A stretch of DNA of 64,000 bases from Siphonodentalium dalli (GCA_032622095.1 CP136062.1:194687887-194751886), one strand, 5' to 3'; counted from the stretch's first letter, positions 10,831-23,789 are shown. A program made the numbers and translations. The notes: a model not told the origin generated them from the letters alone.

Positions 10831-13058
10831 TGTTGTGTGTAAATATATGTGTTTCAACTCTATTGCGTGTAAATTGCCTATTGAGTTATCATTAAAGCAT
10901 TACAAGTAAAGAAGTACAGCTGTACTAAAGTGATCTCGTGATAATTTACACATTGTGCATATTATATTTCTGAATTTGGTAAATAGGCATGTGACCCAGT
11001 CTGTGTGTCTGAATAGATTTGAAATATACCTATATAACGCATCATAAAGTGACCTTGGTTCTTCTCTAGCCTTCGGCACAGAAGCTATATCGGAGTATAT
11101 CCAACATATGTACTTAATACTTCACCCACAGTAGCTATATATGTAATGTACACAAATCAGTGAGGTTGGTGTTGTTAAAAAGTACACTTCATTTCAAAAC
11201 AATACCACACTTTGTAATAGTCAGGAGGCAAGCACCCAAAACAAAATTTTTGCTAACCATTTTCAGAACTAAATGCCAACATATTCTTGGTGGTACAGTT
11301 TGGTCCACTGATTAAAAAAAAACATTGTTGGCAATTTTCTATACCCGTGTTGGAGGTCAAATGTCAAGGTCAAATGTACAGGCGCTTTCTGTCCCAGCCT
11401 GAATTTTTCCACATATAGAATGATATTTTTTTAGTAAGGGCTATTGATGGATGATGTATTGTACCAAGGACCAGTGAGGCATGGTAATCTGCTTGCTGAT
11501 GTGTCTGGGTTCTTATGTGGTTTCCTTATCAACCGTTGCTATGAAATTGTTTTCTCATAAGGCGAAAGTCTATACAATGTCGCTGATACATAATTCATAA
11601 TGACAATATTTTCATTTATATATAGAAATATCACAACGGCTATATATAACCCATCCTGGAAAATTGTGAGTAAAATATAAAGATACGAAACCTGATGTTT
11701 ACACGTTTGCCTGCATGGATGTAGGTTTGTAGTCATGAGGTGCATGCTACTCATAATGATAAACAGCACATGACTTTCATTAGAATTACACGACCAATAA
11801 ATTAGTATGACGAAGTATAACATGCTGTAAATGTGGCAGTAACAGATGTCAATTGCCATTTCCGTTCGCTTCAAATTTAAGAAATCAGTATTTTATGAAT
11901 ATATCGCGATGGCACTCGTATGCTGCAAGTACACACACCCAAAAACAGATCAATGGCAATTCTCAACTCATTTCAAAGAGAATTCTGAATGCGATACCAT
12001 TGCGATGAATAATATTCCACCGGGAGGGCATTCTTGCAACGTGATTATAGGAGTAAAAAAATGGGGGGAAAAAGACGATTCATCAAAGAAAATATATAGT
12101 TATTCAATACTGCATGTGCAGCCTGGTGGTGATCTACATTGTGCAGGGCTATATAAATATATATATAAATCTGTCAACTATTCTGTTTATCCTAACTTGT
12201 GTTTTAGTTATGATGTATGTAATACAAACTGGATATGCTAATTTAGTTTTTCCGTCACATTTCTGAACAATTTGATAGTTGATAAAATCATTGAAATAAA
12301 ACACGCGGCCACTACGAAATGATCGTGGGAACATGAGATCAATTAACGGTTATAAGAGTCATCGTCTATACAAAGAGGCGCTGATTTAAATTACCAGCCA
12401 CAAAATCGAACGACCAAAATAGACACCGCCGACAGGTCGAAAGATCAACAAAATGGTCCTCGTTCTGCTATTCTTCGAATAGCGTGGGAGTCTCGAGTTA
12501 TCGATCTTGTGCTCATATCCGTTTGCTGCCACCGCAATCTGTTCGATCGTCGTGATTTCCGTAATCACGAGAACCATTTCTATGTTTACTGCGCAATATC
12601 TCGGGATTGATCAAAGATTGATCAATTAAATACCGACGGAGCGATGGCTGACTCGATGTAGATCGGATCCCGTTTGAATGGCAATTCTGTTTGCAGGCTA
12701 TATTAATGTTATTTGGATAAGTAATTTGAATCTTTATCCCACTGGCTATAGAGAAACTCAGACATAATGAATGTCTAATAAGGTGTATTCTCAGTCGTGT
12801 GTCCTCGCATGTCGTGTATAATGACACACGCGGCATGCATAAATAACCTCGTTGTAGGAAGTTTATATCTTCTCCGATGGCTCCCAAACAAAAATGAATT
12901 ACAAGTACACATGGGTGCCACTTCAACGCCAAGCTTACACAAGCTATAATAACTAAACCTGAATTAAATATGAAAACGACAGCATATATATACGTGCACG
13001 TACTATTTGTCCTTGGGTCTTGTATTCCTTGTGTCACACTTTGCGCGGAAAGGTTAGG
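10831..13058. other. Intron 3, middle part: no supported gene
   Basis: About 2.2 kb of mostly unique sequence. It includes GGTCAAATGTCAAGGTCAAATG near 11350, a common invertebrate dispersed word. Two overlapping minus-strand frames at 12386-12577 and 12513-13037 are open but match no family I know. Confidence 0.4.
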
Positions 13059-13066
13059 TTATTTAG

Positions 13067-13590
13067 TAGATCATGCCACGAATCTCTACTCTGGCTAACG
13101 CCCGTACAGCTCATATTCCACCAGTACAAAACTTGGGAACTTTTTTGACATGAGTTTTGACATGCAACCTCATACAGTCGAAAAAATAACGCGGGGAATA
13201 TCTTTCTTAGTCAGTATCTGTTCCTCAATAATGCAATTCACTGTAGGTGAAGATACTGACTCAAAATTTCACGATTTAAGTGACCTCATGAGCGATTTTG
13301 CTTCGTGTCGCTTACAATTATGGACTTCTTCCTGGGTAATTAATTCAATGTTTATTGCGATATAGGCTCACAAAAGTCACGGAAAAGCAAGCAATTTCGA
13401 GATGGGACCTTCACATACAGCGAAGTACATTATTAAGCAACAGATAATAACTAAGAAATATATTCCCCGCATTATGTTTTCGACTTTTTAAGGTTCCCTG
13501 TCAAAACATAAAAAGTTCCCAGGTGTACTGATGCATGGAATATGATCTCTACGGGCGTTAGCCAGAGTAGATATTGATGGCATGATCTAG
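13067..13590. mobile_element. Full-length foldback, hAT-like element with 8-bp duplication
   Basis: Ends are TAGATCATGCCA and its inverse. The target duplication TTATTTAG is perfect (13059-13066 and 13591-13598). Arms pair over about 220 bp each (CTCTACTCTGGCTAACGCCC, then AAAAAGTTCCCA/TTGGGAACTTTTTT, then GCGGGGAATAT..TTTCTTAGT), leaving only a short loop. No coding capacity. Relatives or fragments lie at 38130-38230, 31060-31350 and 32585-32640. Confidence 0.85.
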
Positions 13591-13791
13591 TTATTTAGAT
13601 CTTATTGCTATATTGTAACGTGAACGACTCGGTTGGGGTGTTTTCTGACAAGGTAGAGTCGATGTCGTTGGAATGCTCGATTATGTTAGTTGATTGCTTC
13701 ATCCTTCCAGTGGCGATATATAGAGTATGCATGCTGGGTAGATCATACTCAATTATCAGTTTGAATAAATGAAATATGTCCACGTGTTTTT

Positions 13792-14213
13792 TTAAGGGTA
13801 CTCAATCCGATTCGATGGTCCCCATATCATCAGATTCCAACGACAACAACATTTTTTGAAATGCCGCTTCAGTTATCAGAATCGAGTAATTGCCAAAAAA
13901 TTAATGCTAACCATGCACAGTCAACTATGGCATAAAACTGCCCAAAACCAGCCAAAACCTGTTATTTATCAACATTTTGTTCAACGAAATTTTGCCGGTT
14001 TGTCAAATATCTGACACAAAAAAAGCCACTTGATTTTAGAGTTAGCCATCTTCATCCGCAATTTGGTGGTGAAAAATAATAAATTTCAAACATCGATATT
14101 TGATCACTCTGAGCTTTGATGGGTGGGTTACTCGACTCGAATCAAATATATTTTACCCCCGAAGACAAGGACATAGTAATTTGCGAGCGTTAATCCTGAT
14201 TATGCATCTTTAA
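13792..14213 (+). mobile_element. TTAA-flanked MITE, GTACTCAATCC family (worn right end)
   Basis: TTAA at 13792-13795 followed by GGGTACTCAATCCGATTCG. The right end is degraded (TAATCCTGATTATGCATCT|TTAA at 14210-14213). The interior words GGGTACTCAATCC, CAGATTCCAACGACAACAAC and GAGCTTTGATGGGTG recur in the better-kept copy at 39424-39900. Confidence 0.75.
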
Positions 14214-14272
14214 TTGGGGACCTGTTATTTGAAGAGATACTACATACACGCGTATATACATATAATTCTTAC

Positions 14273-14405
14273 TTAGACACAGCGCTGCTAGCAACCGCAC
14301 GGCCATGTCTGGTGGATCACATGGAAATATAGATTGTAGTATGTAGTATGCGAATGTTAGTGATGTGATGGCTTGAGCTGTAGGTCGAATGATGAATAGG
14401 TTAAC
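14273..14405 (-). CDS. SLC7 LAT-type amino-acid transporter, exon 3 (TM3, heavy-chain cysteine)
   Basis: Third coding exon, 133 nt: 44 codons plus one base (ends in phase 1). The acceptor is TTTCAG|GTTAAC and the donor is GTAAGA (14267-14272). The peptide begins [22 protein letters not shown] (TM3) and continues [20 protein letters not shown]. The cysteine in FPCDPP matches the conserved extracellular TM3-TM4 loop cysteine that forms the disulfide with the SLC3A2 heavy chain, so this protein is predicted to be a heteromeric light chain. CDPP and RLLAA are closest by memory to y+LAT-type members; an alignment would settle this. A TTAA-flanked MITE (13792-14213) begins about 60 nt into the following intron. 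Confidence 0.92.
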
Positions 14406-15257
14406 CTGAAATCAAGAAGAAAAAAGGGTTGAAGTAGACCTCCATATAAAGAATGAACCCAGATCGTTCGACACTGTCACGTAGTTGTAAACATCCATAC
14501 ACATTTCAATTGTTGGCTCACATCACATGTTGTTTCGCTGCCCGCTTCTGTACCCGAAATATTTATTCTGGAGTAAATGTGTTAACGCATGGGCGAATGG
14601 ATTACTTGACCAATGTAAATAATTGCAAACTTTGCCGTTAGTTATAAATGTTAATCTGCATAGAACACATTGGCCTATATAGTCCTAACAGTTGGGAGTT
14701 CCAGTCTAGTTGCGAAGAAGTCTGAAGATATACATGTATGTGGACAGAGTAAAATACTCTTTTGATAGGCATATACAATGTGAGAGACTGCTTGTACATG
14801 TCAGGTGATCGGTATCTCAGGCGCGACTCGTTTCCGAATACTGTCGTGATGACTCTCTGCCATTCGACGCGTCCAAAGGAAATCCAGGGCTTATGATTCG
14901 GCGTTTTCCAGCGAGATCAGATTGTTGCTGGGCAATATCAGGCCCGGGACCCTACGTCATGTAATTAGCTCGAAAATGGTGGCAATATGTCTTACATTGA
15001 AACGATCATTCAACGTTTCTTTCACGTATAAAAATCACTCAACCAAAACAGATAGCGACTGAGCTATGCATATTTTTTTTCTAGCTCACAATGAATCTGT
15101 CCACTTATGACTGTTGTGAAGATGTCAGTGTTCAAGTGACTTCGGTCACCATTTTTCGATGTGAAATTTGAACGTCAAAACATCATATATATATATAGAA
15201 AACAAATTTGTTCAATATTCGTTTTTGCTGTACTGTATGCACGATGAGTTGTGATAG
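14406..15257. other. Intron 2, left part: nothing recognised
   Basis: About 850 bp of apparently unique sequence upstream of the hAT-like element. Confidence 0.45.
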
Positions 15258-15265
15258 CTCATTGG

Positions 15266-17154
15266 CAGGGATGTGGCTAGAGGGTCTCCGTTGGGGGGTG
15301 TCCACCTTGGGAAATTCCAATTGCACCCCCCCCCCCCCCCTTGAATCAGAATCAGACACCAAACACAACTTTTGCATAATTCCATTTGCACCCACCCCCC
15401 TTGAACCAGAATCACAGACCAAACACAAGTTTTGCATAATTCCATTTGCACCCCTTGCACATCAGTCCTCAGGCCTAATATCCTATGTATTCATAAACTA
15501 TGAACTTCAGCTCCCCTATATATGCCCGGTATAAGAAAATTCAGATACTTTAACCTGAGAATTGCAAAAATCCTAACATCTAGTAGCCTACTCCAGACAA
15601 TTGCACACGGCTACGGGTAAGAGACCATGACATTGTGGCCGTCCATGTTTGTTCAGCCCGGTGTGAGAAAATTTGGAATACTATACAAGAAATCGCAAAT
15701 CCTAGCATCTAGACTGGCCTCAACTGAAGCTTCTCTAGTGTTGGAAATTTCAAACCTCATAGTCCCTCTTAGGTTGGAAAATCTCCAACTGATGACCATT
15801 TCAGTCCACAAGTTTGACCGAAGGTACTAAACTATTGTTTTGTTAAACTAATTAGCAGGTTGTATTGGTCACGGGGGAGGGACAGTGACACACCAGGCCG
15901 ACCATGGTTCGGCCCGGTGTTCGAAAATTTTGAAATCTGAACAAGAAAATCGCAAAATCCTAGCATCTAGACTAGCCTCAAGTCTTCTTAGAGTTGGAAA
16001 TTTCAAACCTGACACCCCCCCACTTAGGTTGGAAAATTTCCAAATGATGACAATTCCAATTCCAATGTTGACCAAATGTATGACAATATTGTTTTCTTAA
16101 ATTTAGTAGCAGTTTTGACTAGCCACGGGGGAGGATCAGGACACAAGCTTTCCAAGTGTTGAAAATTTCCAACCTGTCACCTCCATAAGGTTGGAAAATT
16201 TCCAACTGATGACCATTCCAACTAATGTTTTGGCAGGTATGAAATTTCCAACTGTTGAAAATTTTGACCAAAGTTGGGGGGTGAGACACCCCCCCCCACA
16301 CACACACCCCCTTGCACATCAGTCCTCAGGCCTAATATCCTATGTATTCATAAACTATGTTGTTCTATATGCCCGGTATAAGAAAATTCAGATACTTTAA
16401 CCTGATAATTGCATAAATCATAACATCTAGTAGCCTACTCCAGACAATTGAACACGGCTACGGGTAAGACACCAGGACATTGTGCCCGTCCATGTTTGTT
16501 CAGCCCGGTGTGAGAAAATTTGGAAAACTATATATACAAGAAAATCGCAAATCCTAGCATCTAGACTGGCCTCAACTGAAGCTCCCCCAGTGTTGGAAAT
16601 TTCAAACCTCATACTCCCTCTTAGGTTGGAAAATCTCCAACTGATGACCATTTCAGTCCACAAGTTTGACCGAAGGTACTAAACTATTGTTTTGTTAAAC
16701 TAATTAGCAGTTTTATATTGGTCACGGGGGAGGGACAGTGACACGGTGTTCGAAAATTTTGAAATCTGAACAAGAAAATCGCAAAATCCTAGCATCTATA
16801 GACTAGCCTCAAGTCTTCTTAGAGTTGGAAATTTCAAACCTGACAACCCCCACTTAGGTTGGAAAATTTCCAAATGATGACAATTCCAATGACAATGTTG
16901 ACCAAATGTATGACAATATTGTTTTCTTAAATTTAGTAGCAGTTTTGACTAGCCACGGGGGAGGACCAGGACTCAAGCTTTCCAAGTGTTGGAAATTTCA
17001 AACCTGTCACCCCCCCCTAAGGTTGGAAAATTTCCAACTGATGACCATTCCAACTAATGTTTTGGCAGGTATGAAATTTCCAACTGTTGAAAATTTTGAC
17101 CAGAGTGGGGGGGGGGGTGAGACACCCCCACACCCCCCTCTATCCACATCCCTG
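15266..17154. mobile_element. hAT-like non-autonomous element with internal 856-bp duplication
   Basis: Ends are CAGGGATGTGGCTAGAGGG and CCCTCTATCCACATCCCTG. Flanks CTCATTGG and CCCATTGG match 7 of 8 bp as a target duplication. The interior is a head-to-tail duplication: the block starting GCACATCAGTCCTCAGGCC at 15457 restarts at 16313. Within it, words such as TTGGAAATTTCAAACCT and GGTTGGAAAATTTCCAACTG recur, and runs of G or C end in GTGAGACACCCCC. No transposase. Related element at 54036-55016. Confidence 0.85.
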
Positions 17155-17162
17155 CCCATTGG

Positions 17163-18704
17163 GTCTAATAGCTTGCTGATATCTTTGACAATACATGGAA
17201 CAACGATTGTTTAAATTACCATGCATGCAGGCGCGATATCTTACCGCCATTTTCGACCAAATCGTAACGTAATGGTTCCCAATCCTGAATATTATACTGT
17301 AGACCAATACAAGTTGCCCAATTTTATGCGGAACAGTATCTCCTATATATGGTACTATATATGTACACTATAAATAATGAATGTTGTTAGAAGTTCGACT
17401 GATAGCATGCCATGATGATTCCATCCATCTGTGTTGGTTCTAATCCATTTGTTTTATTTGCAAAGAGAACGCGTTGTATAGCCGAGACTGGTTTTCGATG
17501 GCTATTAGGAAAATTGGTAAAACTTTTAGAAAAGAGAACAAGACAAACCCTTTTAAGAGATCTGTTTAAAATGCGTGAAATTGATAAATTAGTACTCAGA
17601 CGCTATGTCAACCTGGGGAATGTAGCATTCTACTAACATCCCTGAATATTCCTAAGAAACCGACCATACCGCTCCATAGAATACATCGTCTGAACTACGC
17701 CAAATTGTAAATATTTACAACTCGATTCGGGACGCAACTATATCGGCGACAATCTAACACAAATGATTTCGCCATCGGGAGTCATTGCATTTGATTAATA
17801 TATAAGAATGACGTATGTATCGTCAATTTGGTTTAATATTCGTAACAAATAACTACTTTGAGCAAGATTATTCTCAAGTTCTATTTGATCACCGTTCAGT
17901 AGTTTTTCACATAACTTTAAGTATTGAAGAAACCGTGTTGAATAAAGGACTGACTGACAGCTTTTGTTTAAAGCATATAAAGCGAACTACACTCTGCAAA
18001 CCGAAGGTATTGCGTATGTAGACGTGACTTCGTGGGTAGCGAACGCATGACACGATGTCTCGGAATGATACATCCGTCTGCGGATGATGCCACGATCCAC
18101 ATGGAATCGATTTGTGTCGCCCTGGCATTTCAACCTAATTCGTTCGTATTACATGTACACACTAGCAATAAACTGGTGTCTAAGTGAGTACTAAGCCAGA
18201 TATGAGCTACATAAAGCATGTTATTCATTAGTATCATTCTTGAGTAGCGTGCATATAAGTTAATTAAATAACAGTGCCCTGGGTTTTTGGAATGTCTTAA
18301 TGAGCTAACACCTGTTTAATGAAGGAGTAGACACGTATGTAACTGCATATTTATTGTCTCGGTATGTGGTGCAAAAAGCATATTTCGGTTTATATCCAAC
18401 GAAACATAACCGCGGGGAAATGTCTTGATTGAAGTTGATTCCATGTGATCTTTATTCACATGGTTTGTTTTGTCTTTAATTGAGTGTTTTCCCCTATGTC
18501 TGACCATCATTTGATCTCGTTACATATCCCCAACTCCAAGGGTGTTATACTGCTCCTAACTCACAATGCACTCTATATAGAGGGGCCATACTGTTCATGA
18601 TACTATTGGTAAACCAACTGCATGGTTGTAGTATAAGGTTTTAACATAATGTAGTTTTTCTACTTTACAATAACCCATCACAAATGAATGTGATATTATT
18701 TTTA
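17163..18704. other. Intron 2: dispersed repeat and otherwise unremarkable sequence
   Basis: Positions 17640-17810 are a diverged inverted copy of 35320-35500 (shared words TTCAGACGATGT, GCGTCCCGAA, CTATGGAG), so at least part of it is repetitive. A 74-codon frame at 17412-17636 has no recognisable domain. Confidence 0.5.
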
Positions 18705-19030
18705 TAGTGGACTACATGCGTCCGTCCGTGCGTATAGCCGTCTGTGTGTCCGTCCGTTCATATATCTCGACCATGGGTCATCGGATCTCAATGCAATTTG
18801 ATATGCAGGTTTGGCATCAGGAGTGCTTTCAAAAGAGTGCTTTCAAAACAGGGTCCATTAACTTTGTTCACATTTTCCGTTCAAGAGTTATCCCTCCTTG
18901 TTAATCTGAAAATATTACAATTCGGTCCGTCCGCTCATATATCTCAGCCATATATAGGTTATTGGATTCTGATGAAATTTGGTATGTATGTTTGTCACCA
19001 GGAGGGCTTTCAAACGAGGGTTCAGTTACA
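18705..19030 (+). repeat. GTCCGTCCG-type dispersed repeat, two diverged units
   Basis: GCGTCCGTCCGTGCG followed by TATATCTCGACCATGGGTCATCGGATCTC; a second unit from about 18925 repeats CATATATCTCAGCCATATATAGG and GGAGGGCTTTCAAACGAGG. Same type as 3130-3660. Confidence 0.6.
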
Positions 19031-19035
19031 TGTAT

Positions 19036-19226
19036 GTTGTTTGCAAACCTTTGCGATTAATCGCAAACCTTTGCGTTAAATCGCCAACTATACTGTGCGA
19101 TAAATCGCAAACATTTGCGATAAATCGCAAAACAACAAGAATTTTTGCGATTTATTGCAAAGGTTTACCATTTATCGCATAGATGTATGCAATCTATCGC
19201 AACGGTTTGCCATTTATCGCAAAATA
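19036..19226. repeat. Cluster of TTGCGATAAATCGCAA-type inverted words
   Basis: Around ten copies of TGCGAT(A/T)(A/T)ATCGCAA or its halves in 190 bp (for example near 19047, 19062, 19098, 19116, 19145, 19173, 19193 and 19215), in both orientations and often as perfect 16-bp palindromes. Spacing is irregular. Confidence 0.8.
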
Positions 19227-19289
19227 TATTTGTATGCGTTGGCACTAATGGGCTTTCGTACATATAAGTAGAATTGAACATTTTGCCTC

Positions 19290-19354
19290 GAGATCACAAA
19301 ATTACAAATCCGGGTACGGATTGTGAACATTCCTTATACCCGGATTTGTAATTT
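19290..19354. repeat. Inverted repeat, 21-bp arms
   Basis: ACAAAATTACAAATCCGGGT on the left is mirrored by ACCCGGATTTGTAATTTTGT on the right with a loop of about 20 bp. Intron 2, about 430 bp from the exon 2 donor. Confidence 0.75.
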
Positions 19355-19764
19355 TGTTTACTGAAATAAAAGGTAAATTGTTCTTCAAATACCACTTTCA
19401 TAGTTTGGTTGTTGAACCGCGTGGCAAGACGAATGTCGTGCAGCAATGTAAACCGCAAAAAATATTGCGATGACGTCGATAAAAGAAAATAACGATCGAA
19501 TAGAAATTTCGCAGTGGTGTACTTATGTGCGACAGTTTTTTCATAACAACACGGAATATTTATATGTATGTGCTCCATTTGTATCGACCACAATATAATT
19601 GAATATATGGTCTACTTGAAAACGTGGAGATATAACAGAATTATACTTTGAAGTGCGCTCCATTTTGTATTGAAATTCGACAGCGTTGAACAATGCAAAC
19701 CGAGAACGTGGTGTGGCACTGAATCTCATTCATTGATTCCAGAGTGTGATATAGATTTACTCAC

Positions 19765-19923
19765 CCAGAGTTGGATGAAGGCACACATCGGACCGAACAC
19801 TTCCATGATATAGGCGTAGTCTCCGCCCGACTTCGTGATTGTCGTGCCCAGCTCGGCATAACACAGCGCCCCCAATAACGACAGAAAACCGCAAACAACC
19901 CATATTATTAATGAAAGACCAAC
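19765..19923 (-). CDS. SLC7 LAT-type amino-acid transporter, exon 2 (TM2 and loop)
   Basis: Second coding exon of the same transporter, 53 codons, phase 0 at both ends. The acceptor is TTTCAG immediately before GTTGGT and the donor is GTGAGT (19759-19764). The peptide starts [13 protein letters not shown] and contains the highly conserved block [21 protein letters not shown], which spans TM2 and the first cytoplasmic loop and is near-identical in LAT1, LAT2 and y+LAT proteins. It ends ..CAFIQLW, continuing directly into exon 3. Intron 1, between it and exon 1, is 22,875 bp and packed with mobile elements. No stop codon, frameshift or missing signature residue is visible. Confidence 0.93.
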
Positions 19924-21410
19924 CTGAAATAAAACAAAACAAAACAAAACTGTATTTGCTTGTAGAAGTATTACGTCACTGTTGCAGACATAGCCATACA
20001 GCGATGCTGACGATTTTAATGGTGCCGGAAAGACTGCATGCCCATATAGGGTTAATTTCACATCGAAACAACGTCAATGACTTCACAGACTATCAATGGG
20101 TAACTGGTATATTTACTTTATCTGGTTAGATACAACAAACCGGATACACCACTTTATCATGGAAATACGAGTATGGTGCATCATCATTAGAAACGTCAAA
20201 TGTCATGCTGAAGTCCCGGAGTGCGTGGTTGTACAATTATATATACATAGAGAACCTCGCCCAATAGATGATGAAATCCCTCTCATGGACATAAACAGTT
20301 TAAACGACTACATTATCTGCATATTTTATTTATCACAAATCTGTCATTTCCCTCAGTTTTACATTCGTTGCTTCAATGAGGCCCTTACATGTATTTGGTC
20401 AAACAAACTATATTTAGCATTCATGACGTGCGAAAACCGGAGTGCAGCTTATAGAGCGAAATAGATCGTTGGGTTTTTTGAAAACCACAAAATGTACGTG
20501 TTCTATACCAGATAGGAACCATGCACTCATTAATGGGAGGTTTAGACGGCAAGATATCGACTTTCAAAAGATGAAGTTTTAAATTTGTGTCAGCCTATAG
20601 AGAAAAGCCCCAATGATCGCCTCTTATTAAGAGCATCCACGATTTCGTCGCCCAAAAACGGGGTAGATAATAAAGAGCGTTCTCAATTATGAGCTGTTAT
20701 GATTTATTATCGTCAAGCCTGTGTTCTACAAATGATGGCTGTTGCAATTAAGTTGCATGGCAAATGAAAAATTGGGCAATGAATATCTGACCAATTTGTT
20801 GTCAAATCGGACCATAGATAATTAAAGGCGACACGCAACAAACTAATGCCGCTAACGCGATATTTTACCGATGGGCCGATATCTGCCGATGTGCGGCGTC
20901 AACGTTCCACATTTTGGAGATAGGTTTCCCGTTTGATAAAAAACGTCATGACCTATTTCCAATATTGTGTGACGTCTATGTTACATACATGTAGTCCACG
21001 CATCCAAGCAATGAATTCAGCACAAAAGCTGCTGCGATGTAGATATTGGTCGACCTTGCTGAATTTCTATGATGCTGGAGGGGCAAACTGATGCTGTTAA
21101 GAAAAAGTTCGGTCATATTCCTCAAGTTTTTTTAATGTTCGCGACCTTTGGCTAATCTGAACGAATCAAGGAAAAATCATAATGTGTAAAAACATTTATA
21201 CTGTAAAATATTATAATAATGTTGGCTAATGCAAATCGACAAAAATCATCAAAATTCTATACCTGTCGTTTTGTTACACCAGCGTGGAGCCATTATTACA
21301 ATATTTTAAGATATATATGTTCTTGAATGTTTCATACAGCCACTGGCTCTTTCTCAACTAGCTCCAATTAGCCGAACACACTTTCCCCCATCCGCATCAT
21401 ATATAGAGGA
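19924..21410. other. Intron 1, left end: dispersed repeat fragments
   Basis: TATCGACTTTCAAAAGATGAAG near 20555 recurs near 35845, and TTGCTGAATTTCTATGATGCTGG plus TTTGGCTAATCTGAACGAATC (21055-21175) belong to the long-TIR family typified by 40849-41178. No exon seen. Confidence 0.5.
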
Positions 21411-21416
21411 TCTCTA

Positions 21417-21489
21417 ATGAGTCGCAATTATATACGAAATTTATTAACCGAGTGCATTAGGTTAATAAATTTCATATATAATTGCGACG
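21417..21489. repeat. Inverted repeat, ~30-bp arms
   Basis: GTCGCAATTATATACGAAAT..ATTAACC is mirrored by GGTTAAT..TTTCATATATAATTGCGAC with a loop of about 12 bp. A strong hairpin with one or two mismatches. Confidence 0.8.
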
Positions 21490-23789
21490 AATTTGAGATA
21501 CATTTTATCACATAATCACATTTTAGCAAGTAAAAAACGATCTCAAAACGGCTGAGGTTAAACAAAATTAATATTTATTTCCTTATCACAACTAAAGAGG
21601 ACACCTTCAAGAAATATATAGTTCCATTTTAGATGTGTCTTTTCGTGTTGACAAAATTGCCGAACCACCCTTATAACCCATGTGTATATCATAATCAACA
21701 CTAAATAACCCAACACAAATCGAATGTCATAATTATATTCTAATTAACATAATAATAATAAAGTTCCGACTTTGAAATCGACATCATTTTTCTCAGCTAT
21801 TACGTCACTGCGTGTGCCAATACACGTGTGTCTTACTAAAATATTTAGGAATGGTTTAGAGCTATACTTATGTGATAAACATAAGCAGGACCCACCAACA
21901 CCATATCAGCAAATTAGTGGATCACCTGGCAACGTCCCACCGGCCCGGGTCGTAATCAATTAGAACCATGTCCACTCAAAGTGTATCACTTATGACCATT
22001 GATCGAACAAGATTCTCTGAGATCGAATACTAAGTAGAGCCAGTAGAGGTAGTTGTAAAGGCCGTGATAATCCATACCGTTGGTGTATGGTTACGAATAT
22101 AGGGTCCATCAACCATCCAAACAACTTTGACCCATAATGGTAATGGCAATGGACATGGTCGTGGCTTGCTAGTCTCCGTTTTGGGATATCCAACTTAAAA
22201 TATCCAGCTGCACCACCTCATCTAACCGAGAGGCCGATCACGATCGGCAGAGGTTTAACCCACACCTTGGCGATAGCGATTAGCTATAACTGATAATTTG
22301 TCAAATATATGATCACAGGAATCCATATATCAGTACCCAACCTGAAATCAAAAGCTCAAATAATTTGTCTTAAGAAGGGGTTAAAGTGTTTGGGGTGGGG
22401 AGGGGTAGTTTTAAATCTCATAACTATGTCCCCATTCACCCAAGGACCTCTCACTGTGAGATCCAACGGTTTAGTGATTTCGGAGGATATGTTTAGGAGT
22501 TTAAGTTAACTCATTGGAAGCAAAAGTGATAAACCCCTATCTCTGCCACTTTTGACCTGCCAGATATTCAAAATTCATTCCATCTCATATTTAAATTTTA
22601 CTTTAATTACCCCCATCGCATTCTCCCCAGTTATTTGTTTATCAAACATGTCAGACAGATATGATCAGATCAGACCTGTGTAATAAGGAATGCTTATATT
22701 GTTAGGTATGTGCAAGATTACGTGTTTCATAACAGGGGTGTATGGTTTTCAAAAATATATGTAGTTTATACAGTACAAAAGTGTTATCTATATAATGTTA
22801 TACAGACATAATATGATGCGGATGTTGGCCCTTAAATCGAAACAAATTACCATAGTTCATATAAAAGAAAGTAAGTAGCCCATAGTCACTGGTTTCACAC
22901 ATTACAATGTTTTACAACTAGCTTGGACACTAAAATCCACAGCCTTCAATGCTGTCTTTCAAGCGCTCTGTAGCCCCTAAAATTCAATCAACCATGACAA
23001 TATGAACAAATGGGAAAATAAGGTTCCTGGAAATATAACAACATCTACCATCTTGATTTTCAAAACAAAGCATCACTTACAATAATAATGTAGATTTATC
23101 TGCCTGTTACATATTGCATAGATAAATCATATTGGCAATCAGCCATTATTTTATTTTCACATTGAAGCATGTGCCTGAAGGGTTAATATATTTTTCAAAA
23201 GTTAATTAATCAGTCAATTCCAAAATCAATAGAAGTGAATAGTGTGCAAAGTTAACCATATATAAGAGATCTAAGAGTCATTGTACATTATAGCATATGT
23301 CTATGGGAACCTTTGAAAGGGTTAATTATTTTCTAAGCAGATCAATGGGATATAGAAGACATTTTATATATAGGTGAGGGACTCCTTATCACACTCTGTA
23401 ATGAAATTTCAAGAATAGGAGAAACAAGAGTTTCATGCTGCCATTAATCAAATTTGACAGATGCCAGCAGTGTTGTTTATCATTGACTTCATCTAACCAA
23501 AGGCCAGAGCTCTGTACAGTATGTCATCACTCAATTAATAACAAGATTTCACTTGGAATGACACCATCTATAAAATGTACTCTCATATAATCTGGATATT
23601 GGATGTGCACATGGTAATTTAGTGATATCATTATATTACATGTAACTATTGCAATAAAATCTTCATATTTTCAAAACAGGACATCACACCTAATTAATTG
23701 TATAAAACTAAAACATTAAAAATTGGTCAATGCCAATTTTTTTTTTTATTATTTAAAAAGTTTAAAAAAAATTGAATATTTTGTTATTG
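21490..23789. other. Intron 1: AT-rich, no recognisable feature
   Basis: About 2.3 kb. Nothing beyond AT-rich unique-looking sequence, with no palindromic element, satellite or coding motif. The quietest stretch of intron 1. Confidence 0.45.

Noticed and set aside
12386-13037. Two overlapping minus-strand frames (63 and 174 codons)
   Set aside because: No family resemblance. Both are open by chance over the same DNA and flank signals are unconvincing.
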